64,000 nt of DNA, taken from positions 150,253 through 214,252 of the forward strand of contig NZ_SPQT01000013.1 in NCBI RefSeq assembly GCF_004571025.1, written 5' to 3'. The stretch comes from Bradyrhizobium niftali (lineage in GTDB: Bacteria; Pseudomonadota; Alphaproteobacteria; Rhizobiales; Xanthobacteraceae). The notes beneath the pieces were generated by a model. The model saw nothing but the letters and a program-made list of their open reading frames with translations, did not search any database and was not told the DNA's origin. This document shows, in pieces, positions 33,708-44,575 of the stretch; the stretch's first letter is position 1, and each line of letters begins with the position of its first letter. The translations under genes and the position numbers were made by a program.

Positions 33708-33733
33708 AAACCCGCGGTTTGCACCGCGGGTTT
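33708..33733 (-). terminator. Terminator of hppA
   Basis: AAACCCGCGGT and ACCGCGGGTTT form an 11-base perfect stem with a 4-base loop; on the minus strand it ends in TTTTTTG. It is 24 bases past the hppA stop codon and lies before the small zinc-ribbon gene. Confidence 0.9.
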
Positions 33734-33756
33734 GTCGTTTGTAGAGCCCTACAAGC

Positions 33757-35877
<2,121 letters not shown>

Positions 35878-36143
35878 GTGATTTTTTGCCTCAGATCCTT
35901 GATGTACCCCCGGCGCCTTTTATTGTCCGTCGTGCGGTGCGGCGCCTTGATTTCGAACAAGGCCGCCCCTTTCCCGAAGAGGCGGCCTCAGTCGGTCGCG
36001 AGCTTGCCAAAATCAACTTGATGGTGCAACGCCGGAAGCGGCCGAAAAAGCCGATCTCGGCAAGTATTTAGGCCAAGTCGTGAGCAAGTCCTGAGCACCA
36101 GGTCATAAGCCCAGAGCCTGGACGCCGCGATTTGGAGCAATTC

Positions 36144-37142
36144 CTAGAAGTGGCTGTAGGACAGCCGCTTCAAAGCCAGTTCCTGGCCCTGCCCGTCCAG
36201 GAAGCGCGGCCGCGCGCCGCCCGCGACGATCGTGCCGATCGCGGTGACCGCAACGCCGACGGCCCGCCCCGCGGCAATCAGCGCATCGCTTTGCGCCGGC
36301 GGCACCGTGCACAGCACCTCGTAATCGTCGCCCCCGGCAAGCAGCGTCTCGACGCAAACGGCGTTGCGCGCGATCAGGCCCGCCGCGGCGGCCGAGAGCG
36401 GCACGTTCAGCACGTCCACGGAGGCCGAGACGCCCGACGCCGCGCAGAGTTTGGTCAGATCGCCGGCGAGCCCGTCGGAGACATCCATCGCGGCCGACGC
36501 ATGGTCGCGCACGGCCTGCGCCAGCACGTTGCGCGGCTGCGGGATGCGATAGCGCGAGACCAGAGCTTCCCTTGCAGCGGGATCGGACGCGAGCGCCGCG
36601 GCCACCACCCCGCCCGTGAGCACGTCGAGGCCGAGCGCGGCATCGCCGATCGTGCCCGTCACCAGGATGCGGTCGCCCGGCCTTGCGCCGGTGCGGCCAA
36701 CCATCTGCCCCTGCGGCACCCGGCCAAAGGCGGTGATCGAGATCATCTGCGGTCCCGGCGTCGACACCGTGTCGCCGCCGAGCAGCGGGCACGCGAAGGT
36801 TGTCGCATCCTCGCCCAGCGCATCCGCGAACGGCCTGAGCCAGGCGTCTTCCTTGCTCCGCAGCGCCAGCGTCAGGACGAAGCCGGCGGGCACAGTGCCC
36901 TTGGCGGCGAGATCGGACAGGTTCACCCGCAGCGCCTTGCGCGCGATGGTGTCGGGTGGATCGCCGGCAAGATAATGTACGCCCTCGACCACGGCATCGG
37001 TGGTGACGACGATGTCATCGCCGGAGGAGGACAGGACCGCGGCATCATCGACCAGCCCGAACGCACCGGGATCGGTCGCCAGCGGCTTGAAATAGCGCGC
37101 GATCAGCGAGTCTTCGGCGGAGGTTTCCGGTGCGTTCGTCAT
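36144..37142 (-). CDS. thiL: Thiamine-monophosphate kinase
   Basis: This 332-residue enzyme makes thiamine diphosphate from thiamine monophosphate and ATP. Family blocks: SEDSLIARYFKPL-type N-terminus, DDAAVLSSSGDDIVVTTDAV (about 37-56), GVHYLAGDPPDTIARKALRV, LGGDTVSTPG (about 120-129), VTGTIGDAALGLDVL, AMDVSDGLAGDLTKLCAASG (about 207-226) and GGDDYEVLCTVP. The start at 37142 is preferred; the ATG at 37157 adds five residues. It is last in the rib-nusB gene group, after a repeat. Confidence 0.95.
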   Translation of the reverse strand: MTNAPETSAEDSLIARYFKPLATDPGAFGLVDDAAVLSSSGDDIVVTTDAVVEGVHYLAGDPPDTIARKALRVNLSDLAAKGTVPAGFVLTLALRSKEDAWLRPFADALGEDATTFACPLLGGDTVSTPGPQMISITAFGRVPQGQMVGRTGARPGDRILVTGTIGDAALGLDVLTGGVVAAALASDPAAREALVSRYRIPQPRNVLAQAVRDHASAAMDVSDGLAGDLTKLCAASGVSASVDVLNVPLSAAAAGLIARNAVCVETLLAGGDDYEVLCTVPPAQSDALIAAGRAVGVAVTAIGTIVAGGARPRFLDGQGQELALKRLSYSHF

Positions 37143-37164
37143 CGGCACTAGCCCCAAACACCAC

Positions 37165-37286
37165 TGTCATCGCCCGGCTCGACCGGGTGATCCAGTACGC
37201 CGAGACGCCTGATATAGACAACCGCTGCCGCGGCGTACTGGATCACCCGCCCCAGTGCGCAACTGCGCACAAGGCGGGTGACGACA
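37165..37286. repeat. Palindromic repeat (CCAGTA...TACTGGAT type)
   Basis: TGTCATCGCCCGGCTCGACCGGGTGATCCAGTACGCC is paired with GGCGTACTGGATCACCCGCC, with an inner AGTGCGCAACTGCGCAC hairpin and AGGCGGGTGACGACA. The inner hairpin is the same motif as in the long palindromes at 45645 and 50233. It separates nusB from thiL. Confidence 0.8.
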
Positions 37287-37299
37287 GCGGAATGTGTAA

Positions 37300-37797
37300 C
37301 TACCCCCGCCCGAACTCGTCGCCGCGAAACTGACGGCCGATCTGGTCGAGCACCGCATTCACCATGCCGGTCTCCTCGCGGTCGACGAAGGCATTCGCAA
37401 CGTCGACATATTCGGAGACGACGACACGGCCCGGCACGTCCTTGCGATGCTGGAGCTCATAGGCCCCTGCCCGCAGCACGGCACGCAGGATCGCCTCGAT
37501 CCGCTTCAAGGGCCAACCCTTCGACAGCGCCTCGTCGATCAGGGGGTCGAGCTTCTTCTGGTCACGCACGACGCCGGAGACGACGTCGCGGAAGAACGCG
37601 GCCTCGGCCGGCAGATAGGTGTCGCCCTCGACCTCGTTGCCGAGCCAGTGGCTCTCGAACTCGGCGAAGATGTCGTTGATGCCGGCGCCGGCGATGTCCA
37701 TCTGGTACAGCGCCTGGACGGCCGCGAGCCGCGCCGCACCGCGCCGGTTCGCCTTCTTCTCCGGAGCGCCTGCCGGCTTCTTGTTGTTGTCAGCCAT
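37300..37797 (-). CDS. nusB: Transcription antitermination factor NusB
   Basis: The protein has 165 residues and is all-helical. It has RRGAARLAAVQALYQMDIAG (about 18-37), VRDQKKLDPLIDEAL, WPLKRIEAILRAVLRAGAYE (about 95-114) and VVVSEYVDVANAFVDREETG (about 125-144), which are hallmarks of NusB. NusB binds boxA with NusE to keep rRNA transcription going. It starts 3 bases after the ribH stop, so they are cotranscribed. Confidence 0.97.
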   Translation of the reverse strand: MADNNKKPAGAPEKKANRRGAARLAAVQALYQMDIAGAGINDIFAEFESHWLGNEVEGDTYLPAEAAFFRDVVSGVVRDQKKLDPLIDEALSKGWPLKRIEAILRAVLRAGAYELQHRKDVPGRVVVSEYVDVANAFVDREETGMVNAVLDQIGRQFRGDEFGRG

Positions 37798-37800
37798 GGC

Positions 37801-38292
37801 TCAGGCCCGCGCCAGACGGCGCTTGATGCGCAGCATCGCCAGCGCCGCGCGCGCGGCATCGCCGCCCTTGTTGAGCTCGCTGGCGCGCGCCCGCGCCCAG
37901 GCCTGCGCCTCGGTGTTGACGGTGAGGATGCCGTTGCCGAGCGGCAGCTTGCGCGAAACCGCAAGGTCCATCAGCGCGCGGGATGATTCCTGCGAGACGA
38001 TCTCGAAATGGATGGTGTCGCCGCGGATCACGCAGCCGAGCGCGATCACCGCGTCATAGGGCTTGCCGTTGGCCGCTGCGGCATCCACCGCAATGGCCAC
38101 CGCCGCCGGGATCTCCAGCGCGCCGGGAACCGTGATGACGTCATGCGTCAGGCCGGCGGCCTTCAACTCGGCCACCGCACCGTCCAATAGCGCGTCCTGG
38201 AGATCGTCATAGAACCGCGCCTCGACAATCAGCGCACGTGCGCCGGAAATGTCGGTCTGGTCCTTCAGGGGTGCGCGCCGCGCGTCTGCCAT
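37801..38292 (-). CDS. ribH: 6,7-dimethyl-8-ribityllumazine synthase
   Basis: This 163-residue enzyme condenses the dione and butanone phosphate precursors, forming lumazine. It has [36 protein letters not shown] (about 57-72), [20 protein letters not shown] (about 84-103) with the catalytic His, and [19 protein letters not shown]. The start at 38292 removes two residues from the longer frame. A repeat separates it from ribE. ribBA is not in this group. Confidence 0.96.
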
Positions 38293-38305
38293 GGTCAACC
38301 TATTC

Positions 38306-38390
38306 TGTCATTGCCGGGCTTGCCCCGGCAATCCGTCGGGCAAGCCCCTCTTAAGAGGATGGATGCGCGGGTCAAGCCCGCGCATGACGA
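38306..38390. repeat. Palindromic repeat between ribE and ribH
   Basis: TGTCATTGCCGGGCTTGCCCCGGCAATCCGTC is followed by a CCCCTCTTAAGAGG stem and ATGCGCGGGTCAAGCCCGCGCATGACG. Two strong hairpins flank a short palindrome. On the transcript of the rib operon it would fold into stable stems that could protect or attenuate mRNA. Confidence 0.8.
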
Positions 38391-38404
38391 ACTTTATCCG
38401 CCGG

Positions 38405-39013
38405 TCACTTCATTTCCGTCAGCCGCGCCGCGTAGCGCGCCATCAGGTCGACCTCGATATTGACCTCGGCCCCTGCCTTCCAGCCGCCGATCGTCGTGAC
38501 CGTCAGCGTGTGCGGGATGATCAGCACCGAAAAGGTCACGTCCGCAACCGTATTGACCGTCAGCGAGACGCCGTCGAGCGTGATCGATCCCTTGGTGGCG
38601 ATGAACCGCGCCAGCTCGCGCGTCGTGGAGAGCACGAACCGCGCCATGTCGGGCAGGTCCTCGCGGCTGACGATGGTCGCGATCCCGTCGGCGTGACCTG
38701 CGACGATATGGCCGCCAAGCTCGTCGCCGATCTTGAGCGCGCGTTCGAGATTGAGCCTGGTGCCGACCTTCCAATGCTTTGCCGTCGTCAGCGCCAGCGT
38801 CTCGGCGGCCGCATCAACGTCGAACCAGGTTTTGCCGCCCTCGACACCTGAAGCGACGACCGTGAGACAGACGCCATTGCAGGCGATCGAGGCACCATCG
38901 GCAATGGTGGACTGGTCATAGCGGCAGGCGATGCGCAGCCGGTGCAACTGGCCCTGCGCCGTTGGCGTGAAGCTGACGATCTCGCCGAGATCGGTGACAA
39001 TGCCGGTGAACAT
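38405..39013 (-). CDS. ribE: Riboflavin synthase, alpha-type
   Basis: The protein has 202 residues and two tandem lumazine-binding barrels. The start MFTGIVTDLGEIVSF is the conserved N-terminus that forms the active site. The first barrel has ADGASIACNGVCLTVVA, LNLERALKIGDELGGHIVAG HADG (split here) and the second TKGSITLDGVSLTVNTVA. It dismutates two lumazines into riboflavin. It starts 1 base before the ribD end, so ribD and ribE are tightly linked. Confidence 0.97.
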   Translation of the reverse strand: MFTGIVTDLGEIVSFTPTAQGQLHRLRIACRYDQSTIADGASIACNGVCLTVVASGVEGGKTWFDVDAAAETLALTTAKHWKVGTRLNLERALKIGDELGGHIVAGHADGIATIVSREDLPDMARFVLSTTRELARFIATKGSITLDGVSLTVNTVADVTFSVLIIPHTLTVTTIGGWKAGAEVNIEVDLMARYAARLTEMK

Positions 39014-39014
39014 G

Positions 39015-40163
39015 TTAGGCGCGCTCGTAGATGGTGAGAGTATCCTTGTCGAATGTTTCGCTAGCATGAACCTTGTAGGCCTGCGACTGCGTGATTTTCG
39101 ACAGGGGCAATGCATCGAGCGCATCGACGCCGCGACTGCCCACCTCTTCCGCGCCGCGGAACAGCCAGATCTCGTCGACGAGATCGGCCGCCACGAACGA
39201 AGCCGCAACGCGGCTGCCGCCCTCCACCATCAACCGCGAGATGCCTTTCCCGGCCAGCGCATGCAGCGCGGCCGGCAGATCGAGCCCGGAGGCGTTTCCC
39301 GCCGGTATGCGGATGATCTGCGCACCGGCGGCTCCAAGCCGCATGGCGGTCGCAGCCTCGGCGAGTTCGGAGCCCGCCACCCACAGCGGCGTCTCACGCG
39401 CGGAGCGCACGAGCTGGCTCGATGCGGGGATGCGCAGGCTCTGGTCGAGCACCACGCGCACCGGCGAGCGCGCCGCCATGCCCGGCAGACGGCAGGTGAG
39501 AAGCGGATCATCCGCCAGCACCGTGCCGATGCCGACCAGGATGGCATCGCTCTGCGCGCGAAGCAGATGCACGCGGTCGCGCACAGCTTCACCGGTGATC
39601 GCAACCGGCTTGCCGCCGGCGGCGCCGATCTTGCCGTCGGGCGAGACCGCGAGCTTCAGGATCACATGCGGGCGCTTGTCACGGATGCGGCGGAAATGAC
39701 CGGCGTGGTCGAAGGCGGCCTCCGCCGCGCACAGGCCGACGTCCACCGTGATGCCGGCGGCGCGCAGACGGGCATGGCCCTGGCCCGCGACTTCAGGATT
39801 GGGATCCTCGATCGCCGCCACCACGCGCGTGATGCCGGCGGCGATCACCGCGTCCGCACAAGGCGGCGACTTGCCGAAATGCGAGCAGGGCTCGAGCGTG
39901 ACGTAGAGCGTGGCCCCGCGCGCCGCCTCCCCCGCCTGCCGCAGCGCTTCGGGCTCGCCATGCGGACGTCCGCCGGGTTGCGTCCAGCCGCGGCCGACGA
40001 TGACGCCATCTTTCACGATGACGGCGCCGACGGCCGGATTGGGCCAGGTCCGCCCCTGCCCGCGCCGGCCGAGCGCCAGCGCCAGCTGCATGAAGCGGCG
40101 ATCGGCGTCCTTGGATTCGCGGATCTTCTGCGCGAACTGATCCTCCAGAATGCGGAAGATCAT
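39015..40163 (-). CDS. ribD: Bifunctional riboflavin-pathway deaminase/reductase
   Basis: The protein has 382 residues. The N-terminal deaminase has WTQPGGRPHGEPEALRQAG (the zinc His motif is H-G-E where H-A-E is usual), then TLEPCSHFGKSPPCADAVIA (about 72-91) with the two zinc Cys. The C-terminal reductase (about 150-380) has FKLAVSPDGKIG-like LKLAVSPDGKIGAAGG, DAILVGIGTVLADDPLLTCR and LMVEGGSRVAASFV. It makes the ribitylamino-pyrimidine precursor. It overlaps nrdR by 4 bases. No FMN riboswitch is seen. Confidence 0.96.
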   Translation of the reverse strand: MIFRILEDQFAQKIRESKDADRRFMQLALALGRRGQGRTWPNPAVGAVIVKDGVIVGRGWTQPGGRPHGEPEALRQAGEAARGATLYVTLEPCSHFGKSPPCADAVIAAGITRVVAAIEDPNPEVAGQGHARLRAAGITVDVGLCAAEAAFDHAGHFRRIRDKRPHVILKLAVSPDGKIGAAGGKPVAITGEAVRDRVHLLRAQSDAILVGIGTVLADDPLLTCRLPGMAARSPVRVVLDQSLRIPASSQLVRSARETPLWVAGSELAEAATAMRLGAAGAQIIRIPAGNASGLDLPAALHALAGKGISRLMVEGGSRVAASFVAADLVDEIWLFRGAEEVGSRGVDALDALPLSKITQSQAYKVHASETFDKDTLTIYERA

Positions 40164-40642
40164 TTGCGGATCGCGGCGAGCCGCGCTTCCTCCTCGCCGG
40201 AAAGCTCGCCGAGCACGTCGGCGAAATCCTTGGCCTCACGGAAATTGCGGTAGACCGAGGCGAAGCGCACATAGGCGACGTCGTCGAGCGTGCGCAGATG
40301 CTCCATCACGGTCTCGCCGATCACCTCCGAGGAGATCTCGGCCTCGCCCCCGGTCTCGAGCTCGCGCACGATGGTGGAGACCATTTTCTCCACCCGCTCC
40401 GGCTCGACCTGGCGCTTGCGCAAGGAGATCGACACCGAGCGCATCAGCTTGTCGCGGTCGAACGGCACGCGGCGGCCGTTGCGCTTGATCACCGTGAGCT
40501 CGCGCAGCTGCACGCGCTCGAAGGTGGTGAAGCGGAAATTGCAGGCGACGCACACGCGCCGCCTGCGGATCACGGACGAGTCCTCGGTCGGACGCGAGTC
40601 CTTTACCTGCGTATCGAGACTGTTGCAGTTCGGGCAGCGCAT
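40160..40642 (-). CDS. nrdR: Transcriptional repressor NrdR
   Basis: The protein has 160 residues. The N-terminal zinc ribbon is MRCPNCNSLDTQVKDSRPTE (CxxC at 3-6) and VCVACNFRFTTFERVQ (CxxC at 31-34). It is followed by an ATP-cone (VIKRNGRRVPFDRDKLMRSV, about 52-71). NrdR represses ribonucleotide reductase genes when dATP is high. The order glyA-nrdR-ribD is conserved in Rhizobiales. It lies 15 bases after glyA. Confidence 0.98.
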   Translation of the reverse strand: MRCPNCNSLDTQVKDSRPTEDSSVIRRRRVCVACNFRFTTFERVQLRELTVIKRNGRRVPFDRDKLMRSVSISLRKRQVEPERVEKMVSTIVRELETGGEAEISSEVIGETVMEHLRTLDDVAYVRFASVYRNFREAKDFADVLGELSGEEEARLAAIRK

Positions 40643-40657
40643 CCGCTTGGCCTAGCC

Positions 40658-41956
40658 TTACTGATAGATCGGGAACCGGTCGGTGAGCGCCTTGACCCGT
40701 TCCTTGATCGCGGCTTCCACCAGCGGCGCCTTGCCGTCGTCGGACTGCGCGATCGCGTTCAGGACCTCGGCGATCATGCCGCCAACCTGCTGGAATTCGG
40801 CAACGCCGAATCCGCGCGTGGTCGCGGCCGGCGTGCCCAGCCGCAGACCCGAGGTCACGAAGGGCTTTTCGGGGTCGAAGGGAATGCCGTTCTTGTTGCA
40901 GGTGATGGCCGCGCGAACCAGCGCCTTCTCCGAGACGTTGCCCTTCAGGCCCTTCGGCCTGAGGTCGACGAGCATCAGATGGTTATCGGTGCCACCCGAG
41001 ACAATATCGAAGCCGTGGCTCTTCATCGCCTCGGCCAGCGCCTTGGCGTTCTCGACGACGTTCTTCGCATAGACCTTGAAGTCGGGCCGCAGCGCCTCGC
41101 CGAAGGCAACCGCCTTCGCCGCGATCACATGCATCAGGGGGCCGCCCTGGAGGCCCGGGAAAATCGCCCCGTTGAACTTCTTGGTCAGCGTCTCGTCATT
41201 CCACAGCATCAGGCCGCCGCGCGGACCGCGCAGCGACTTGTGCGTCGTGGTGGTGGTGACGTGGGCATACGGCACGGGCGAGGCATGCACACCACCGGCG
41301 ACGAGGCCGGCGAAGTGCGCCATGTCGACCAGCAGGTACGCGCCGACGCTGTCCGCGATCTCGCGGAAACGCTTGAAGTCCCAGGCGCGCGAATAGGCCG
41401 AGCCGCCGGCGACGATCAGCTTCGGCTTGATCTCTTCGGCCTGCTTCTGCACCGCATCCATGTCGATGATCTGGTCCTCGCGGCGCACGGTGTAGTGCGC
41501 AGCCTTGAACCACTTGCCGCTCATGTTGACGGGCGAGCCGTGGGTGAGATGGCCGCCGGCGGCGAGGTCGAGGCCCATGAAGGTGTCGCCGGGCTGGAGC
41601 AGCGCCAGGAACACCGCCTGGTTCATCTGGCTGCCGGAGTTCGGCTGCACATTGGCGAAGCCCGCGCCAAACAGCTTCTTGGCGCGGTCGATCGCGAGGT
41701 TCTCGGCGACGTCGACCCACTCACAACCGCCGTAGTAGCGCGCGCCCGGATAACCTTCCGCATATTTGTTGGTCATCACCGAACCCTGCGCTTCCAGCAC
41801 GGCTCGGCTGACGATGTTCTCGGAGGCGATCAGCTCGACCTCATGGCGCTGCCGGCCGAGCTCGCCCTTGATGGCGGCAGCGATTTCCGGGTCGGCCTGG
41901 TCGAGCGAGGCGGTGAAAAACGAATCGGGCGCGGAGGCGGTTTTTGCTGAGGTCAT
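40658..41956 (-). CDS. glyA: Serine hydroxymethyltransferase
   Basis: This 432-residue PLP enzyme interconverts serine and glycine with tetrahydrofolate, the main source of one-carbon units. It has ELIASENIVSRAVLEAQGSV (about 42-61), YAEGYPGARYYGGCEWVD, VQPNSGSQMNQAVFLALL and the PLP Lys in HVTTTTTHKSLRGPRGGLML (about 235-254). The start at 41956 gives MTSAKTASAPDS, typical in Bradyrhizobium; the frame is open 27 codons further. It is probably the first gene of the nrdR-rib operon. The 268 bases upstream hold no clear element. Confidence 0.97.
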   Translation of the reverse strand: MTSAKTASAPDSFFTASLDQADPEIAAAIKGELGRQRHEVELIASENIVSRAVLEAQGSVMTNKYAEGYPGARYYGGCEWVDVAENLAIDRAKKLFGAGFANVQPNSGSQMNQAVFLALLQPGDTFMGLDLAAGGHLTHGSPVNMSGKWFKAAHYTVRREDQIIDMDAVQKQAEEIKPKLIVAGGSAYSRAWDFKRFREIADSVGAYLLVDMAHFAGLVAGGVHASPVPYAHVTTTTTHKSLRGPRGGLMLWNDETLTKKFNGAIFPGLQGGPLMHVIAAKAVAFGEALRPDFKVYAKNVVENAKALAEAMKSHGFDIVSGGTDNHLMLVDLRPKGLKGNVSEKALVRAAITCNKNGIPFDPEKPFVTSGLRLGTPAATTRGFGVAEFQQVGGMIAEVLNAIAQSDDGKAPLVEAAIKERVKALTDRFPIYQ

Positions 41957-42224
41957 CTTGCGAATATCTCCACCGCCGCAGCCTTTTGGCGGGCTACGGG
42001 CGGGTCTGGTGTGGCGATCGGAAGCGGCGAGCGCCATCTACCACATCGGCCGCCCCCGGCCAAGCATTTGCGGGTCGGGCCTGATATTTATGCAAGATAT
42101 GGTGGGATTGAAGGATCTGGACGCTGGTGCGGTTCTCTGGAACCGCCCCGTTCCGATTCCCTGAAGGGGCCGTTTTGGACCTCAAGGCCCTGCCGGCCGA
42201 TGAGGGCCGCCGCCCCTTCCCTCT

Positions 42225-42446
42225 TTAGAGCCCCGTATACCCCGACTTCACGGGGTCCACGCTACCGTCGAGCTGGCGCAAATAGGTCAGGCCGCAAACC
42301 GTCAACCTGTGGGTGTCCTTCTCGCCGGCTTCCATCAACGTCTTGAGGTAGTTCGTGACCTTGGCCCGTGCCTCCTCGCTGGCCGCGGCGGTGCGGTTGG
42401 CGAGCAGGTCATAGGTCTGCATGATGCGGTCGATGGCAGCTTCCAT
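42225..42446 (-). CDS. Small helical hypothetical protein
   Basis: The protein has 73 residues (MEAAIDRIMQTYDLLANRTA). It is mostly helix, with charged segments (EEARAKVTNYLKTLMEAGEK) and a short tail (VCGLTYLRQLDGSVDPVKSG). The start at 42446 has AGAGGG before the ATG. It lies downstream of a second small gene with a 37-base gap, so both look like one operon. I do not recognise a named domain; the pair is of the type conserved near ldtR in Bradyrhizobium. Confidence 0.75.
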   Translation of the reverse strand: MEAAIDRIMQTYDLLANRTAAASEEARAKVTNYLKTLMEAGEKDTHRLTVCGLTYLRQLDGSVDPVKSGYTGL

Positions 42447-42483
42447 GGCACCCTCTGGTTCTCTGGAATATCGGGAGTTCTGA

Positions 42484-42720
42484 TCAGGCAACCGCGCGGG
42501 CCTCGGACTGCGTCTCGAACCGGCCGATCGCCTTGTTGGCGAGCCTGATCTTGTTGAATTCGCCGTGCTGGAGCAGCTTGATGATGATCTCGAGCAGGTG
42601 TTCGTTGGTGACGAGCGTGTCCGGAATTGCGCCGGAGCGGCGGAGGTAATTCGCGGCGATGGCATAGGCATCGCTCACGAGTTCGACGTTCACAGCCTGC
42701 AACCCGCGCCCGACCAGCAT
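42484..42720 (-). CDS. Small hypothetical protein, probably cotranscribed with its neighbour
   Basis: The protein has 78 residues (MLVGRGLQAVNVELVSDAYA). The core has AANYLRRSGAIPDTLVTNEH and LLEIIIKLLQHGEFNKIRLA, helical and amphipathic. A strong GGAGGG lies before the ATG at 42720. Its codon use is like that of its neighbours. No domain is recognised. It lies after a terminator of the ldtR gene, so it has its own promoter, perhaps in 42724-42806. Confidence 0.75.
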   Translation of the reverse strand: MLVGRGLQAVNVELVSDAYAIAANYLRRSGAIPDTLVTNEHLLEIIIKLLQHGEFNKIRLANKAIGRFETQSEARAVA

Positions 42721-42806
42721 CGCATCCCTCCGATCCAGAGGAACAACGGCGATGCCGGGACCTGGTTCCACCCGGACGGCGAATTTTCTCGCAGCTGCGA
42801 AACGAC

Positions 42807-42845
42807 AAAACGCACCGGTCCGGGGAGATCCCGGGCCGGTGCGCT
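42807..42845 (-). terminator. Terminator of ldtR
   Basis: On the minus strand CGCACCGG and CCGGTGCG (42811-42818 and 42836-42843) form a stem extended by a weaker inner CCCGG pairing, followed by TTTTG. It lies about 75 bases past the ldtR stop codon. Confidence 0.75.
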
Positions 42846-42919
42846 TGGGGAAGTCAGGCACGTTCACAAGGCTTGCCGGTCTTGTTGCGGGCCGGCTTGG
42901 CCATGATCCGTTTTGGAAC

Positions 42920-43438
42920 TCAGAGCCGATACAGGATCTGGTCGGTCCAGAACCGCTCGAGACGGTGCAGCGACTTGTTGAGGGTCGAGAATTCCTCGCC
43001 CGAGATGCCGCCGACCTGCTCGACCGTCTTGACGTGCTTCTGATAGAGCGAGTCGACGATGCGGCGGACTTCCTGGCCCTGCGGCGTCAGGCGGATGCGC
43101 ACCGAGCGGCGATCGACGCGCGAGCGCTGATGATCGAGGAAGCCGAGCTCGACGAGCTTCTTCAGATTGTAGGAGACGTTGGAGCCGAGATAGTAGCCGC
43201 GCGTGCGCAGTTCGCCCGCGGTCAGCTCCTTGTCGCCGATGTTGTAGAGCAGCAGCGCCTGCACCGAGTTGATGTCGGCGCGACCGCGGCGATCGAACTC
43301 GTCCTTGATGACGTCGAGGAGCCGGCGATGCAGCCGCTCCACCAGAGTCAAAGCTTCCAGATAGAGCGACTGCACCGAACCCTGCTGGCCGGAGACGCGC
43401 TCTGCGGTATCTGCCGCAGTTGCGACGGCTTTCATCAT
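42920..43438 (-). CDS. ldtR: LdtR-type MarR-family regulator
   Basis: The protein has 172 residues. The helix-turn-helix region has INSVQALLLYNIGDKELTAG, ELRTRGYYLGSNVSYNLKKL (about 76-95) and wing DHQRSRVDRRSVRIRLTPQG. GYYLGSNVSYNLKKLVE is distinctive of LdtR, which in Liberibacter and Sinorhizobium controls an L,D-transpeptidase and osmotic stress genes. No ldt gene lies next to it here. MMKAVATAADT allows two adjacent start codons. Confidence 0.9.
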   Translation of the reverse strand: MMKAVATAADTAERVSGQQGSVQSLYLEALTLVERLHRRLLDVIKDEFDRRGRADINSVQALLLYNIGDKELTAGELRTRGYYLGSNVSYNLKKLVELGFLDHQRSRVDRRSVRIRLTPQGQEVRRIVDSLYQKHVKTVEQVGGISGEEFSTLNKSLHRLERFWTDQILYRL

Positions 43439-43948
43439 GACACTTCCCCTGTTGTCGTTTTTATCGACACTTATTCGACGAAACTTGTGTCCCGCCTGAT
43501 AGGTGCAACTTAAGGGGCTCGTTTGAAGATCGGCTTAAATAAGAGAATAAAGAGATCATGAATTTAAGAGAGTGAATTGCGGATTAAGCCTGTGCCACAA
43601 GGGCTTTTCGCAACCCTCTGTTGACCTTCGCAAGGTCCTGTTCACCCTCCGTCCGCCGCGGTTGTCGCATTCCAGAACAGCCCCGCCCCGTTTCGAAACG
43701 CGCGCGTAAGAGCTGTGGCGGAATGCACGGAGTCAACGAAAAGTTACCTCGAATTTTACGCAACCAACGGTCAACCAAGCGCGACATTCTCATGTCCCGG
43801 ACAAGCGAAGTGCAGAGCCGGGACCCAGATAGCCAGAGCTTAGATCGCGGAGAAGTGGGCCCCGGCTCTGCAACGCATCACGCCGCAAGCGCGGCGCGCC
43901 GCATTGCGTCCGGGGCACGAGCGCAGTTTGCAGTGTCGACGTCGCGGC
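43439..43948. other. Intergenic region with palindromic repeat at 43791-43921
   Basis: These 510 bases hold no convincing gene. The first part is AT-rich (TTAAATAAGAGAATAAAGAG near 43535), likely the ldtR promoter zone. The 3' part has CATGTCCCGGAC, GCAGAGCCGGGACCCAGA, GGCCCCGGCTCTGCAACGCA and GTCCGGGGCACGAG, a repeat type common in Bradyrhizobium with interlocking inverted arms. Confidence 0.6.
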
Positions 43949-44452
43949 CTACGGCGGCCGTTCGCGCGCGGCCATCCAGGCGAGCGCCAGATAAGCGGCG
44001 AGCATGAAGACCTCGACGCCGACCACGACCAGGCTGCCGCCATAGATTCCCGGGAACATCAGCTCGATCACCGCCATCGACACCACGGTCGTCAGCCACA
44101 CCACCGCGCCCCAGGGCGTTGCGAGCCACAGCCCGACGGCGGCGACGAGCTCGATCACGGCGAAGTAGACGGTCGCGGCCTGCCAGGCCATCGACTGGTT
44201 CTCGAACGCCTCGTCCTCGCCGCCGACGAAGCCGGTCACCTGCGCCCAGTGATAGAGGCCCTTGAGGATCGAGAGCAGCGCCATCACCCGCAGGAACAGC
44301 ACGAGCCGGCGCGTCCAGACATTGTCGTCGGACTCCGCGCGCTCCGACGAGATCGCCGCCACCGACATGGCATTGTCTCTGGCATTGTCTCTGGCGGCGT
44401 CCCTGGCATTGGCGCTGTCGCGGGCCGCATCGCGGGTGGAGATCTCGGACAT
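43949..44452 (-). CDS. DUF6163-type membrane protein
   Basis: The protein has 167 residues. The first 28 residues are a low-complexity repeat (RDAARDSANARDAARDNARD). Four membrane helices follow: LVLFLRVMALLSILKGLYHW (about 48-67), MAWQAATVYFAVIELVAAVG, LATPWGAVVWLTTVVSMAVI and VVVGVEVFMLAAYLALAWM. It matches a family of small rhizobial membrane proteins of unknown function. It is divergent from hemB. The frame stays open antisense through hemB, but that part is a GC-rich shadow. Confidence 0.8.
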   Translation of the reverse strand: MSEISTRDAARDSANARDAARDNARDNAMSVAAISSERAESDDNVWTRRLVLFLRVMALLSILKGLYHWAQVTGFVGGEDEAFENQSMAWQAATVYFAVIELVAAVGLWLATPWGAVVWLTTVVSMAVIELMFPGIYGGSLVVVGVEVFMLAAYLALAWMAARERPP

Positions 44453-44575
44453 GGCTCCCTTCTGGCTGTTTCGCCCCGCAAAATCAATCGGCTGCCATCG
44501 CTTGCGGCAGGTCAAGCCGCGGTGACGGGAACCATGCGAGCTGGTATAAGAATAATTCCAGCCGGAGGAAGAGTG

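Noticed and set aside
38929..39014. FMN riboswitch upstream of rib genes
   Set aside because: The rib genes follow nrdR with overlap, and there is no long leader. I see no RFN-like conserved blocks.
40298..41950. 550-codon plus-strand frame opposite nrdR and glyA
   Set aside because: It is fully antisense to two clear housekeeping genes and has a shadow composition.
43584..43793. A 69-codon minus frame in the ldtR-DUF6163 spacer
   Set aside because: There is no RBS, the composition is Arg-rich and it overlaps repeat sequence. Not counted as a gene.
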